Assembly: GCA_017347485.1 (NCBI GenBank)
Contig: AP021857.1
Coordinates: 1,779,390-1,843,389 of the forward strand
Origin: Candidatus Desulfobacillus denitrificans
Lineage (GTDB): Bacteria > Pseudomonadota > Gammaproteobacteria > Burkholderiales > Rhodocyclaceae
DNA: 64,000 nt
Direction of reading: 5' to 3'
Below are positions 57,901-64,000 of the stretch, piece after piece (positions within the stretch are counted from its first letter, which is position 1; every line of letters begins with the position of its first letter). The notes below the pieces were generated by a model. It saw only the letters and a program-made list of their open reading frames with translations. It searched no databases and was not told where the DNA came from. Both the position numbers and the translations under genes were made by a program.

Positions 57901-58397
57901 CCGCCCCAGCTCGCCTTGAGCATCAGCGGGTAGCCGACCGCCGCCGCCAGCTTCTGCGCGCCGGCGAGGTCGTGCGGCAGGGCGCCGGTCGCCGGCACCA
58001 CCGGCACGCCGGCCTTTTCCGCCAGCTCGCGCGCCGACACCTTGTTGCCGAGCAGGCGCATGACCTCCGGCTGCGGGCCGATGAAGACGATGCCGGCCGC
58101 AGCGCACGCCTCGGCGAAGTCCGGGTTCTCGGAGAGGAAGCCGTAGCCGGGATGGATGGCTTCGACCTGCGCCTCTTTCGCCACGCGGATGATGTCGTCG
58201 ATGTCGAGGTAGGCCTGGATCGGCTTCTTCCCCGCGCCGACCAGATAGGATTCGTCCGCCTTGAAGCGGTGCAGCGCGAAGCGGTCCTCGTTGGAATAGA
58301 TGGCCACCGTGCGGATGCCCATCTCGGAGGCCGCGCGCATGACGCGGATGGCGATTTCGCTGCGGTTGGCGACGAGGAGGCTGCGGATTTTCTTCAT
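54954..58397 (-). CDS. pyc: Pyruvate carboxylase
   Basis: Carboxylates pyruvate to oxaloacetate with ATP and biotin. The 1147-aa single-chain enzyme has biotin carboxylase (starts MKKIRSLLVANRSEIAIRVM; GGGGRGMRVV, EVNPRIQVEHTVTEEVTG), carboxyltransferase (DTTMRDAHQSLFATRMRTHD; CYTGDIFDAARPKY) and the BCCP domain with the biotin site EAMKMES near the C-terminus. Refills oxaloacetate for the TCA genes in this window. Likely its own promoter upstream of 58397; not resolved. Confidence 0.98.
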   Translation of the reverse strand: MKKIRSLLVANRSEIAIRVMRAASEMGIRTVAIYSNEDRFALHRFKADESYLVGAGKKPIQAYLDIDDIIRVAKEAQVEAIHPGYGFLSENPDFAEACAAAGIVFIGPQPEVMRLLGNKVSARELAEKAGVPVVPATGALPHDLAGAQKLAAAVGYPLMLKASWGGGGRGMRVVETEADLGPAMEVARREAKAAFGNDEVYLEKLVRRARHVEVQVIGDTHGNRVHAFERDCSVQRRNQKVVERAPAPYLEESRRAELCGAALKLASAANYTHAGTVEFLMDADTDDFYFIEVNPRIQVEHTVTEEVTGVDIVKAQIRISEGARIGDADAYVPRQEDIKLHGHALQCRVTTEDPENGFTPDYGRISVYRSAAGFGLRLDGGTAYGGAVITPWYDSLLVKVTAWGHTPDEAIARMDRALREFRIRGVASNLQFLENVIDHPLFRSGECTTRFIDTTPELFSFQRRRDRGSKLLKFLGEVAVNGNPEMKGRALPHLPLAKPLKPRCDLTQAPPPGTRDRLKELGAEKFAEWMKGQQRVLLTDTTMRDAHQSLFATRMRTHDLLEIAPHYARLLPDLFSLECWGGATFDVSLRFLKEDPWERLAALRQAIPNVLFQMLLRASNAVGYTNYSDNIVRYFVQQAAKEGVDVFRVFDSLNWVDNMRVAMDAVRENGALCEAAICYTGDIFDAARPKYDLKYYVNLAKQLEKAGAHILGIKDMAGVCRPRAARELIRTLKQEVGLPIHFHTHDTSGIAAASVLAAVEAGVDAVDGALDAMSGLTSQPNLGSIAAALQGSPRDPGIDLDAMQALSLYWEGVRRAYAPFEADIRSGTADVYRHEMPGGQYTNLREQARAMGLAHRWAEVSKAYAEVNLLFGDIVKVTPTSKVVGDMALFMVANDLTPEQVRDPQREVAFPESVVSLMKGELGYPPDGFPKELQAKVLRGEKPLPGRAGDFLPAVDLEAKRAEAEAAVNRKVSDTDLASYLMYPKVFKDYAAHRSHYGDVSVLPTPAFFYGLREREEIAVEIDRGKTLIVSQQGMSGPDEEGHVKVAFELNGQPRTARIAKAGLAAAKAHPRAEEGNTRHVGAPMPGTVVTVAVQPGQKVGKGDPLVSIEAMKMESMLAAERDGVVAAIHVRPGEAVNAKDLLLEYA

Positions 58398-58480
58398 GAC
58401 GAGCAGGCAAAAAAATCGGGCCGGCGGCCCGTACCGATCAAAGTGTAGCCCGGCAAGGCACGCCGCAGCATTTAGGGTTT

Positions 58481-59566
58481 TTATGTATTCCCAAAGGCAG
58501 TCTTAGGCATGGCCGCGCGGCAGGCTGCGGCCGTGTCGCGCCCGGCCCAGGTCTCGCGCCAGGCCGCCACCTTCGGGCCGACCGGCACGATGCCCTCGAG
58601 AACCGGCACGCCGAAGGCCTCCGTCACGATGCGCCCGTGCAGGCTGCTGCCGGCGAAGCCGGCGCTCGCGGCGATCAGGGCGCAAATGTTCCAGATGTCG
58701 AGGGATTCGAACACCCGCGCGCCGGGCAGGCGGGCCGCCGCGCGGCGGTACGTGTCGAGGTCGTCGTGCCAGGGCGCCGCCCCGGCGCGGAAGAAGACGA
58801 GGCCCCGCCCCGCCGCTTCGCGCGCCAGTTCTTCGGCTATGCGCGCCAGCGTCGCGTCGTCGCCGAGGGCGGCGGCGAACTGCACGGCGAGATAGCCCTG
58901 CGGAAAGGCCGCGCGCGCGGCGGCGACTTCCCCGCTCTCCGCCCGCGTGCGGATGCGCCCGCCGAACAGTTCCGCCGTCAGCACCGCGGGATCCGGCATC
59001 AGCGTGGCCGCGATGCCGCCCGCCGCGAGATGCGCCAACGTCGCGCGGTCGCGCACGCCGATCCAGTCCGCTGCGCGCAGCTTGTCCAGCACTTCCTCCC
59101 TCAGTTCAGGATCGCGCCGGTCAAGGTCGACGCCGCCGACGCCGAGGAAGAGGCGTGCGCCGTGCTGTGGGGACTGACTTTTACGGAGGCAATAGGGCGC
59201 ACGGTCGTCGCGACCTAGAAACTGCCGAGCCCACTCGAAGCGCTCGGGCCGGCCGTCGTACTGCGCGATCACGCCCGGCGCCTCCTCCGGCGGCAGCAGC
59301 ATCACCGCCGCTTCCCAGGCGTCGCAAGTCAGCAGTTCGCCGCCCGCATGGATCACCGTCGCGCCAGGATGCGCCCGCAGCACCTCGCCGATGGCGCGCA
59401 CGCGATGGCCGCCGAACGCCGTCAGGTCCCGCTCCGTCAGCCCCGCGACGACCACCTCGCGCGGCGTGAGCAGTGAAGCCAGAATGTGCGGGAACAGCAG
59501 GTCGCCGAGGTTGTGGCGGTCGCAGGCGCCGAAGAGGATCAGCGGCGCGAACTCCGGATGTGCCAC
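58481..59566 (-). CDS. Polysaccharide pyruvyl transferase-like protein
   Basis: A 361-aa product of the CsaB/PssM family that adds pyruvate ketals to cell-surface sugars. Motifs: APLILFGACDRHNLGDLLFPH at the start, HAGGELLTCDAWEA, SLHGRIVTEAFGVPVL near the end (catalytic His region). A dispersed-motif copy encodes RKSQSPQHGA at about residue 137, just before LFLGVGGVD. No polysaccharide cluster surrounds it, so it is an orphan. Confidence 0.78.
   Translation of the reverse strand: MAHPEFAPLILFGACDRHNLGDLLFPHILASLLTPREVVVAGLTERDLTAFGGHRVRAIGEVLRAHPGATVIHAGGELLTCDAWEAAVMLLPPEEAPGVIAQYDGRPERFEWARQFLGRDDRAPYCLRKSQSPQHGARLFLGVGGVDLDRRDPELREEVLDKLRAADWIGVRDRATLAHLAAGGIAATLMPDPAVLTAELFGGRIRTRAESGEVAAARAAFPQGYLAVQFAAALGDDATLARIAEELAREAAGRGLVFFRAGAAPWHDDLDTYRRAAARLPGARVFESLDIWNICALIAASAGFAGSSLHGRIVTEAFGVPVLEGIVPVGPKVAAWRETWAGRDTAAACRAAMPKTAFGNT
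59158..59181 (+). repeat. Dispersed motif copy 10 (inside the pyruvyl transferase)
   Basis: Exact copy, spacer GCTGTGGG; coding reading KSQSPQHGA. Confidence 0.85.
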
Positions 59567-59573
59567 GGGGAAT

Positions 59574-60008
59574 TCAGCGGGAAGCGAATTCGGGAAGGCT
59601 GATGCCGATCAGTTTCGCGGCCCGATTGAGGCGCTCGTCAAAACAGGCGAACACCAGGCGTTCGCCGACGGCATCGCGAATGCGGTCCGCAGCCGCCAGA
59701 TGCACGCTGTCGTAGCCGCGCAGGCCGAAGCCTTCCGCCAGTTCGGCGGCCCGCTCCAGGAGCGCCTCGTCGAACTGAACCTGGCTGATATTGCGCCAGT
59801 CCTTGATGAAGCGGGCAACGGCCTGGCTGCGCGCCTGGGCGGAAATACGTTCCAGGCGCTCCGCCGCCGCCAACGCCGCTCGCACCTCGACATAGCCGAC
59901 CTGATGGCAAAGCCACTGTGGCGCCTTGCGCGCCAGCGCCATCACGTCCGCCGAATGCGTCTCGCGGACATACAGCTTCACCAGCGCCGAGCTATCGAGA
60001 TACAGCAC
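59574..60008 (-). CDS. PIN-domain toxin
   Basis: The 144-aa product starts MLYLDSSALVKLYVRE, with a second acidic residue at YVEVRAALA and GYDSVHLAAADRIRDA. Probably a VapC-type RNase. It overlaps the antitoxin by 17 bases. Confidence 0.88.
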   Translation of the reverse strand: MLYLDSSALVKLYVRETHSADVMALARKAPQWLCHQVGYVEVRAALAAAERLERISAQARSQAVARFIKDWRNISQVQFDEALLERAAELAEGFGLRGYDSVHLAAADRIRDAVGERLVFACFDERLNRAAKLIGISLPEFASR

Positions 60009-60264
60009 GCTCGCGCTCCGCCACGATCAGCTCCGCAACCGAGCCCTTCGCGGCCGGCAGGTCGGACACGCGCGCCGGCACGGCCGGCCGCCCCTTTGCC
60101 CACACCACGCCGCCGATGGCGGGAAGCCCTTCCGGTGCTGCCAAAGCAGGCTGCACCGTCGCCACGGCGTTGCCGTGCGACGTCACCACCAGCTTCTCGC
60201 CCCGGCCGACGAGGCGCAGGTACTCGGACAGGCGGTTCTTGAAATCGCGGATCGAGACGTCCAT
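59992..60264 (-). CDS. Phd/YefM-type antitoxin
   Basis: The 90-aa product starts MDVSIRDFKNRLSEYLRLVG, then EKLVVTSHGNAVATVQP. ATG 60264 is preferred to ATG 60270 because GGAGG is better spaced. It partners the PIN gene. Confidence 0.85.
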   Translation of the reverse strand: MDVSIRDFKNRLSEYLRLVGRGEKLVVTSHGNAVATVQPALAAPEGLPAIGGVVWAKGRPAVPARVSDLPAAKGSVAELIVAERERAVSR

Positions 60265-60339
60265 GGCCATTTCCTCCAACAATTGTGGCCACATTCTATA
60301 CGAATTGCGGCTACACGACAAACCCGGCAGGGCCGGGAA

Positions 60340-63150
60340 CTATCGCTTGGTCCGGCGTTTCGCCGGCGCGGCCGGCAGCAGGCTGGTGGCTTGTCGGTAG
60401 AGGTCGAAGAGGAAGGCGACGCGCTCGGCGTCGGAGGCGAAGCCCTTCCTGCCGTAGGCGGCATCCACGGCGCGGTCGAGGGCGGCGTGGGCGCGGCGCA
60501 GTTCGGGCGGCATGGCGAGCGGGTCGTAGAGGTCGGCCAGCGTGGCGTCGGGGAACTGCGCCCGCGCGTCGAGCACCGCCTGCGCCGACTGTTCCACCGC
60601 GGCGACCTGTTTCTCCGAGGGGTCGCGCGGCCAGGGGAAGTTGTTGTAGACGACTGAGCTTGAATACTGATAGTCGCTCTTCAATCGCCCTGCCACATAG
60701 CGCATCCAGGCCATGTGCATTTGCGCCGAGAGAACGCCGAAGTGGTATAGCTTCCCGCCCTGCACGACTTTGAGCTTGTTGCTGCAAATGATTTCCGGCG
60801 CGAGAAAACCGAGCGGCACATAATTTCGGCGTTCGGACGTCACCTCGGGCACGACGAGATATACCTCCCCAGGCATGTTCTCGACATGAAACCGCGTCGG
60901 CGTCTCCGCTAGCTTGCGTGTCGGCGCGCTCTTGCTGGCGAGGCGGAAGGCTTGCACCGCCTCGACGCGCTCCAGCACCGCCGGCAAGGCGCGCAGTTCC
61001 TGCGGCGGGCAGTCGCCCAGCCACAGCACCCAGCGCCGGTAGCCGTAGAGGAACTCCTCCGCGCCCAGCCAGGGCCGCAGCCACTTCGCCGCCTTCGGCT
61101 CCTTGGCGAGGAAGGCCGCCTTCTCCTCGTCGGTGAACAGGAAATGTCCGCCGTCGATGGGCTTGTTGCCGATGCCCATTTCCGGCACCGCACACAGCGG
61201 CGTGCTGCGCCGGCCGATGAGGATGTCCGGCGCGTCGACGAGATACGGGTTGATGTTGGCCGCCGCCGCCGCGTGCGGCTCGCCCTTGATGTCCGGGTAA
61301 TCGAAGATCGTCTTCTTCGCCGCGTCGTGCAGGGCGAAGCCGACGATGACGCAATGCACTGCCGCCTCGCCCGGCGCGTCGTTCGACCACTGGAAGGTGC
61401 GGTGGGCGAAATGGATCTTCACGCCCTGCCGCAGCAGCTCGCCCCACAGCACCGCCACCTGCTCGCCCTGGGTGATGGAGTTGGTGGAGACGAAGGCGAC
61501 TTTCACATGGTCCTTCGGCGCCGGCCGCGCGCCGGGCAGGCCGTCCAGCACCTTGTCCGCCGCGCCGTCGCCTTTCAGGTACTGCACGGCCTTGAGATAC
61601 CAGGCCGTGACGAAATCCAGCAGCCCGTAGGACGGCACGCCGGCGAAGACGCGCGCCATGTCGGCGCGCTGCGCCTCGTTCATGTACTTGGCGCCGACGA
61701 AGGGCGGATTGCCGAGGATGACATCCACCCGCCCGGCCGGCACCACCTCGTTCCAGTCCATCGCCAGCGCGTTGCCGCAGGCGATGGCGGGCGCGTGCTT
61801 GAGCGGCAGGCGGCGGTAGTAATGGCCGAACTCCTCCGAGACGCGCATGTTCATCTGGTGGTCGGTGAGCCACAGCGCCACCTGGGCGATCTGCGCCGGG
61901 AATTCCTCGATCTCGATGCCGCAGAAGCGGTCCACATCCACCTGCACCAGCGCGAAGATATCGAGGTGCGGCTGGTCGGCATCGAGCATGGCGCGCAGGA
62001 TGTCCAGCTCCAGCAGCCGCAGTTCGCGGTAGGCGATGACGAGGAAGTTGCCGCAGCCGCAGGCCGGGTCGAGGAAGGTCAGCGCGGCGATCTTCTTGTG
62101 CAGCTCGAAGAGCCTCTTCGGGCTGCGCCGGGCGGCCGCGAATTCGGCGCGCAATTCATCGAGGAACAGCGGCTTGATGAGCTTGAGGATGTTGGCTTCC
62201 GAGGTGTAGTGCGCGCCGAGGTTGCGGCGCAGCCGCTCGTCCATGACGCTCTGGAACAGCGCGCCGAAGATGGCCGGCGAGATGCGGCCCCAGTCGAGGG
62301 CGCAGCAGTCGAGGAGCGCCGCGCGCATGGCGGCGTCGAAGGCGGCGGGCGGCAGGCGCTCCTCGAACAGCCGGCCGTTCACGTAAGGGAAGGCATTGAG
62401 GCGTTCGTCGAGGGTCTTCTGGCGCCTGTCTTCCGGCGTGTTGAGCGCCTCGAACACTGCGGAGAGGTGCATGCCGAGGTCGGAACCGTCCTCGCGCGTG
62501 GCGCTCTCGATGTACTCGCGGAAGGCGCCCTTCGGCTCGAAGAGGGTGGTGTCCTCGGCGAACAGGCAGAACAGCAGGCGCACCAGCAGCACTTCCAGCG
62601 GGTGGCCAGCGTAGCCGGAGGCCTTGAGGGCGTCGTGCAACTTGCCCATGGCCAGCGCGGCCTTGAGGTTCACCGGGTCCTGCTCCTCGATCCTCACCGG
62701 GGCGTAGCCGGCGATAAAGCCGAACAGGCGCACATGCTTGTAGAGGTCCTTCAGCCTGAATTCGGTTTCCTTGCCGCCTTCGAGGTCGTAGAGGCGGAAG
62801 CGGGCGAAATCCGAGACGAGGATGTAGCGCGGCAGGTCGCGCCCGGGCAGGCCGTCGAAGTAGTCCGCCGCCTGGGCGAAGGCGCGGTCGAGGTCGGCGC
62901 CGGCGCTCTTGTGCTCGACCAGCAGCGTGCCCTTCCAGAAGCAGTCGATGCGGCCGTGCTTGAGGCGCTCGCCGGCGCGGGAGAGGCCAACCTGCTTCTC
63001 GAAGACGGCGACGCGCCTGCGCTCGAGGCCGAAGACTGCAAAGAAGTCGTTCCAGAACGACTGCGCCTCGGCGCGCTCGGAGTCCTCCCCCGCCCACTTG
63101 TGCGCGAAGGCGGCGGCGCGTTCCTTGATTTCGTTGGGTGAGAGGGGCAT
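60340..63150 (-). CDS. MmeI-like Type IIL restriction-modification enzyme
   Basis: A single-chain enzyme that methylates one DNA strand at its site and cuts at a distance. The 936-aa product matches MmeI along its whole length from memory. N-terminal nuclease (LLVEHKSAGADLDRAFAQA, a PD-ExK-like region with RIDCFWKGTLLVEHK), helical linker, AdoMet site FLDPACGCGNFLVIAYREL, catalytic NPPFVGAK, and C-terminal specificity region (NPYLVDAPDILIGRRS). Start MPLSPNEIKERAAAF is at 63150. Recognition sequence unknown. It lies between two TA pairs. Confidence 0.92.
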   Translation of the reverse strand: MPLSPNEIKERAAAFAHKWAGEDSERAEAQSFWNDFFAVFGLERRRVAVFEKQVGLSRAGERLKHGRIDCFWKGTLLVEHKSAGADLDRAFAQAADYFDGLPGRDLPRYILVSDFARFRLYDLEGGKETEFRLKDLYKHVRLFGFIAGYAPVRIEEQDPVNLKAALAMGKLHDALKASGYAGHPLEVLLVRLLFCLFAEDTTLFEPKGAFREYIESATREDGSDLGMHLSAVFEALNTPEDRRQKTLDERLNAFPYVNGRLFEERLPPAAFDAAMRAALLDCCALDWGRISPAIFGALFQSVMDERLRRNLGAHYTSEANILKLIKPLFLDELRAEFAAARRSPKRLFELHKKIAALTFLDPACGCGNFLVIAYRELRLLELDILRAMLDADQPHLDIFALVQVDVDRFCGIEIEEFPAQIAQVALWLTDHQMNMRVSEEFGHYYRRLPLKHAPAIACGNALAMDWNEVVPAGRVDVILGNPPFVGAKYMNEAQRADMARVFAGVPSYGLLDFVTAWYLKAVQYLKGDGAADKVLDGLPGARPAPKDHVKVAFVSTNSITQGEQVAVLWGELLRQGVKIHFAHRTFQWSNDAPGEAAVHCVIVGFALHDAAKKTIFDYPDIKGEPHAAAAANINPYLVDAPDILIGRRSTPLCAVPEMGIGNKPIDGGHFLFTDEEKAAFLAKEPKAAKWLRPWLGAEEFLYGYRRWVLWLGDCPPQELRALPAVLERVEAVQAFRLASKSAPTRKLAETPTRFHVENMPGEVYLVVPEVTSERRNYVPLGFLAPEIICSNKLKVVQGGKLYHFGVLSAQMHMAWMRYVAGRLKSDYQYSSSVVYNNFPWPRDPSEKQVAAVEQSAQAVLDARAQFPDATLADLYDPLAMPPELRRAHAALDRAVDAAYGRKGFASDAERVAFLFDLYRQATSLLPAAPAKRRTKR

Positions 63151-63155
63151 GGCGG

Positions 63156-63554
63156 TCAGGGCAGCACGAGGCGCACGCCGGGAAAGTAGCTGCGGAAACG
63201 CTGCGCATCCCGCGTCAGCAGCGGCACGCCGAGCACCGCGGCATGGCCGCCGATCAGGAAATCGGCCAGCACGCCGGGACGACCGCCGCCGCGGCGGCGG
63301 TAGATCTGGTGCGCCTTGCCGGCGAGGAACAGCGCGGCTTTCGGCACCTCTCGATATTGCAGTCCAGCCGTTGCGATGGCGGATTCCAGCGCGTCGGGTT
63401 CGGGGTAACCCGGCGCCAGCTCGGCGTAGATGACCGGATTGATCAGCAGCGGGCCGCGTTCTTCCCATGCGTCGAGTTGCCCCTGCGACCAGGCCGCCCA
63501 GACCGGATCGCCGCCAAGGACGTCGAGCAGAACGCAGCTGTCGACGAGAATCAT
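63156..63554 (-). CDS. PIN-domain toxin
   Basis: The 132-aa product starts MILVDSCVLLDVLGGD, then LINPVIYAELAPGY and LADFLIGGHAAVLG, with TRDAQRFRSYFPG near the end. It overlaps the antitoxin stop by 4 bases and precedes the MmeI-like gene by 5. Confidence 0.88.
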   Translation of the reverse strand: MILVDSCVLLDVLGGDPVWAAWSQGQLDAWEERGPLLINPVIYAELAPGYPEPDALESAIATAGLQYREVPKAALFLAGKAHQIYRRRGGGRPGVLADFLIGGHAAVLGVPLLTRDAQRFRSYFPGVRLVLP

Positions 63555-63832
63555 TTCTGGTTTTGAAAACCGGGGTCGTCCTTGTCCTCGTCGTAGCCGC
63601 GGATGAGGTTCATGTACTCGTCCGTCGACATGCCGAGCTTGACCGTGCCGCGCAGCGCATCGAAGCGGCTCGTTTTCTTCTTGCCTTTTTTCGCCGGCTT
63701 GACGGGACGGATGACGACCTGTCCGTCGGCGGTGTAGCCGAAATCGACCTGGCTGCCCGGCGTGAGGCCGAGATAGTCGCGCAGCTGCTTGGGGATGGTG
63801 ACCTGCCCCTTGGTGGTGACGGTGGTGCTCAT
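63551..63832 (-). CDS. AbrB/MazE-type antitoxin
   Basis: The 93-aa product has MSTTVTTKGQVTIPKQLRDY, the AbrB hairpin, then a Lys-rich hinge (PVKPAKKGKKK) and an acidic end DEDKDDPGFQNQK that should bind the toxin. GTATTAC/GTAATAC repeats upstream probably serve as its operator. Confidence 0.9.
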   Translation of the reverse strand: MSTTVTTKGQVTIPKQLRDYLGLTPGSQVDFGYTADGQVVIRPVKPAKKGKKKTSRFDALRGTVKLGMSTDEYMNLIRGYDEDKDDPGFQNQK

Positions 63833-63846
63833 GTCGGTGTCCTCGA

Positions 63847-63872
63847 GTATTACTTACATAATCATGGTAATA
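63847..63872. promoter_or_regulatory. Operator candidate of the AbrB-PIN pair
   Basis: Inverted repeat GTATTAC (63847-63853) and GTAATAC (63866-63872) directly upstream of the antitoxin; AT-rich centre. Confidence 0.5.
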
Positions 63873-63897
63873 CCTGTGCCGACATAGCGCAAGCGGT

Positions 63898-64000
63898 CAA
63901 TCCAGCGGCGCCAGCCCGTGCCGTCGCCGCGCCCGGTTGCAGGCGTCGGAGCCGGCCTCCAGCTCCACGCAAGGGCCGGGGCGGTTGGCGTAGATCGCGC
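63898..64000 (-). CDS. C-terminal end of an unidentified gene (partial)
   Basis: A leftward reading frame entering from beyond the window and ending with TGA at 63898-63900. About 34 codons ending RRRHGLAPLD. GC-rich third positions suggest real coding. Too short to name. Confidence 0.4.

Overview
The window is a high-GC chromosomal segment of a betaproteobacterium, probably of the Rhodocyclales/Azoarcus-Thauera type. The evidence is GC-rich codon use, a phasin gene, and the TCA gene order zapE-lpdA-odhB-odhA-gltA-sdhE-sdhB-sdhA-sdhD-sdhC next to mdh and acnB. The taxonomic call is inference; no rRNA or other marker gene is present.

Layout. 1-5.1 kb: an MFS exporter fragment, an atypical pyruvate kinase and clpB. 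5.2-8.3 kb: a phasin, then a molybdenum-cofactor operon (mobB-moeA-moaD-moaE). 8.4-11.7 kb: an ATP-grasp-like protein and a YoaA/DinG helicase. 11.7-14.5 kb: three toxin-antitoxin (TA) pairs around a secretin-like protein. 14.6-23.9 kb: a chromosomal integron. It has a full-length integrase facing left, an attI point at 15688/15689, and twelve cassettes facing right. Eleven attC sites are intact and the last is cut short. Cargo includes an OXA-9-like class D beta-lactamase, an HNH nuclease, a HEPN protein, a DUF2726 protein, a YCII-like protein, several membrane proteins and a terminal TA pair. 23.9-35.6 kb: zapE and the 2-oxoglutarate dehydrogenase, citrate synthase and succinate dehydrogenase genes, all leftward. 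35.7-41.3 kb: a GntR/HutC regulator divergent from mdh, a CitE-like lyase and acnB. 41.3-44.2 kb: a DUF433/DUF5615 TA insert, a ferredoxin-NADP reductase-like enzyme, a PilZ-like protein and a small membrane protein. 44.4-54.8 kb: a GGDEF-EAL protein, a CDP-alcohol phosphatidyltransferase, hisG, acnA, a cytochrome b561, an EAL/HDOD-like protein, a metallo-beta-lactamase-fold hydrolase and an EF-hand protein. 54.9-59.6 kb: pyruvate carboxylase and a polysaccharide pyruvyl transferase-like protein. 59.6-63.8 kb: an MmeI-like restriction-modification enzyme between two TA pairs. A partial gene ends the window.

Together the core genes cover nearly the whole TCA cycle (acnA, acnB, odhAB-lpdA, sdhCDAB, mdh, gltA) with pyruvate carboxylase and pyruvate kinase as feeders. 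Isocitrate dehydrogenase, succinyl-CoA synthetase and fumarase are not in the window.

The least expected signal is a dispersed motif, CGCCGT-N8-GACTGACTTT. It occurs ten times exactly, always with an 8-nt spacer, on both strands, inside genes (clpB, moeA, acnB, acnA, an MBL hydrolase, a pyruvyl transferase) and between them. Two variant copies and one half copy are also present. Copies bracket the integron and the DUF433/DUF5615 insert. I do not recognise it as a named element; its behaviour resembles DNA-uptake signals or REP-type repeats. No gene-free stretch longer than about 300 bases was found, and no tRNA, rRNA or CRISPR array was seen.
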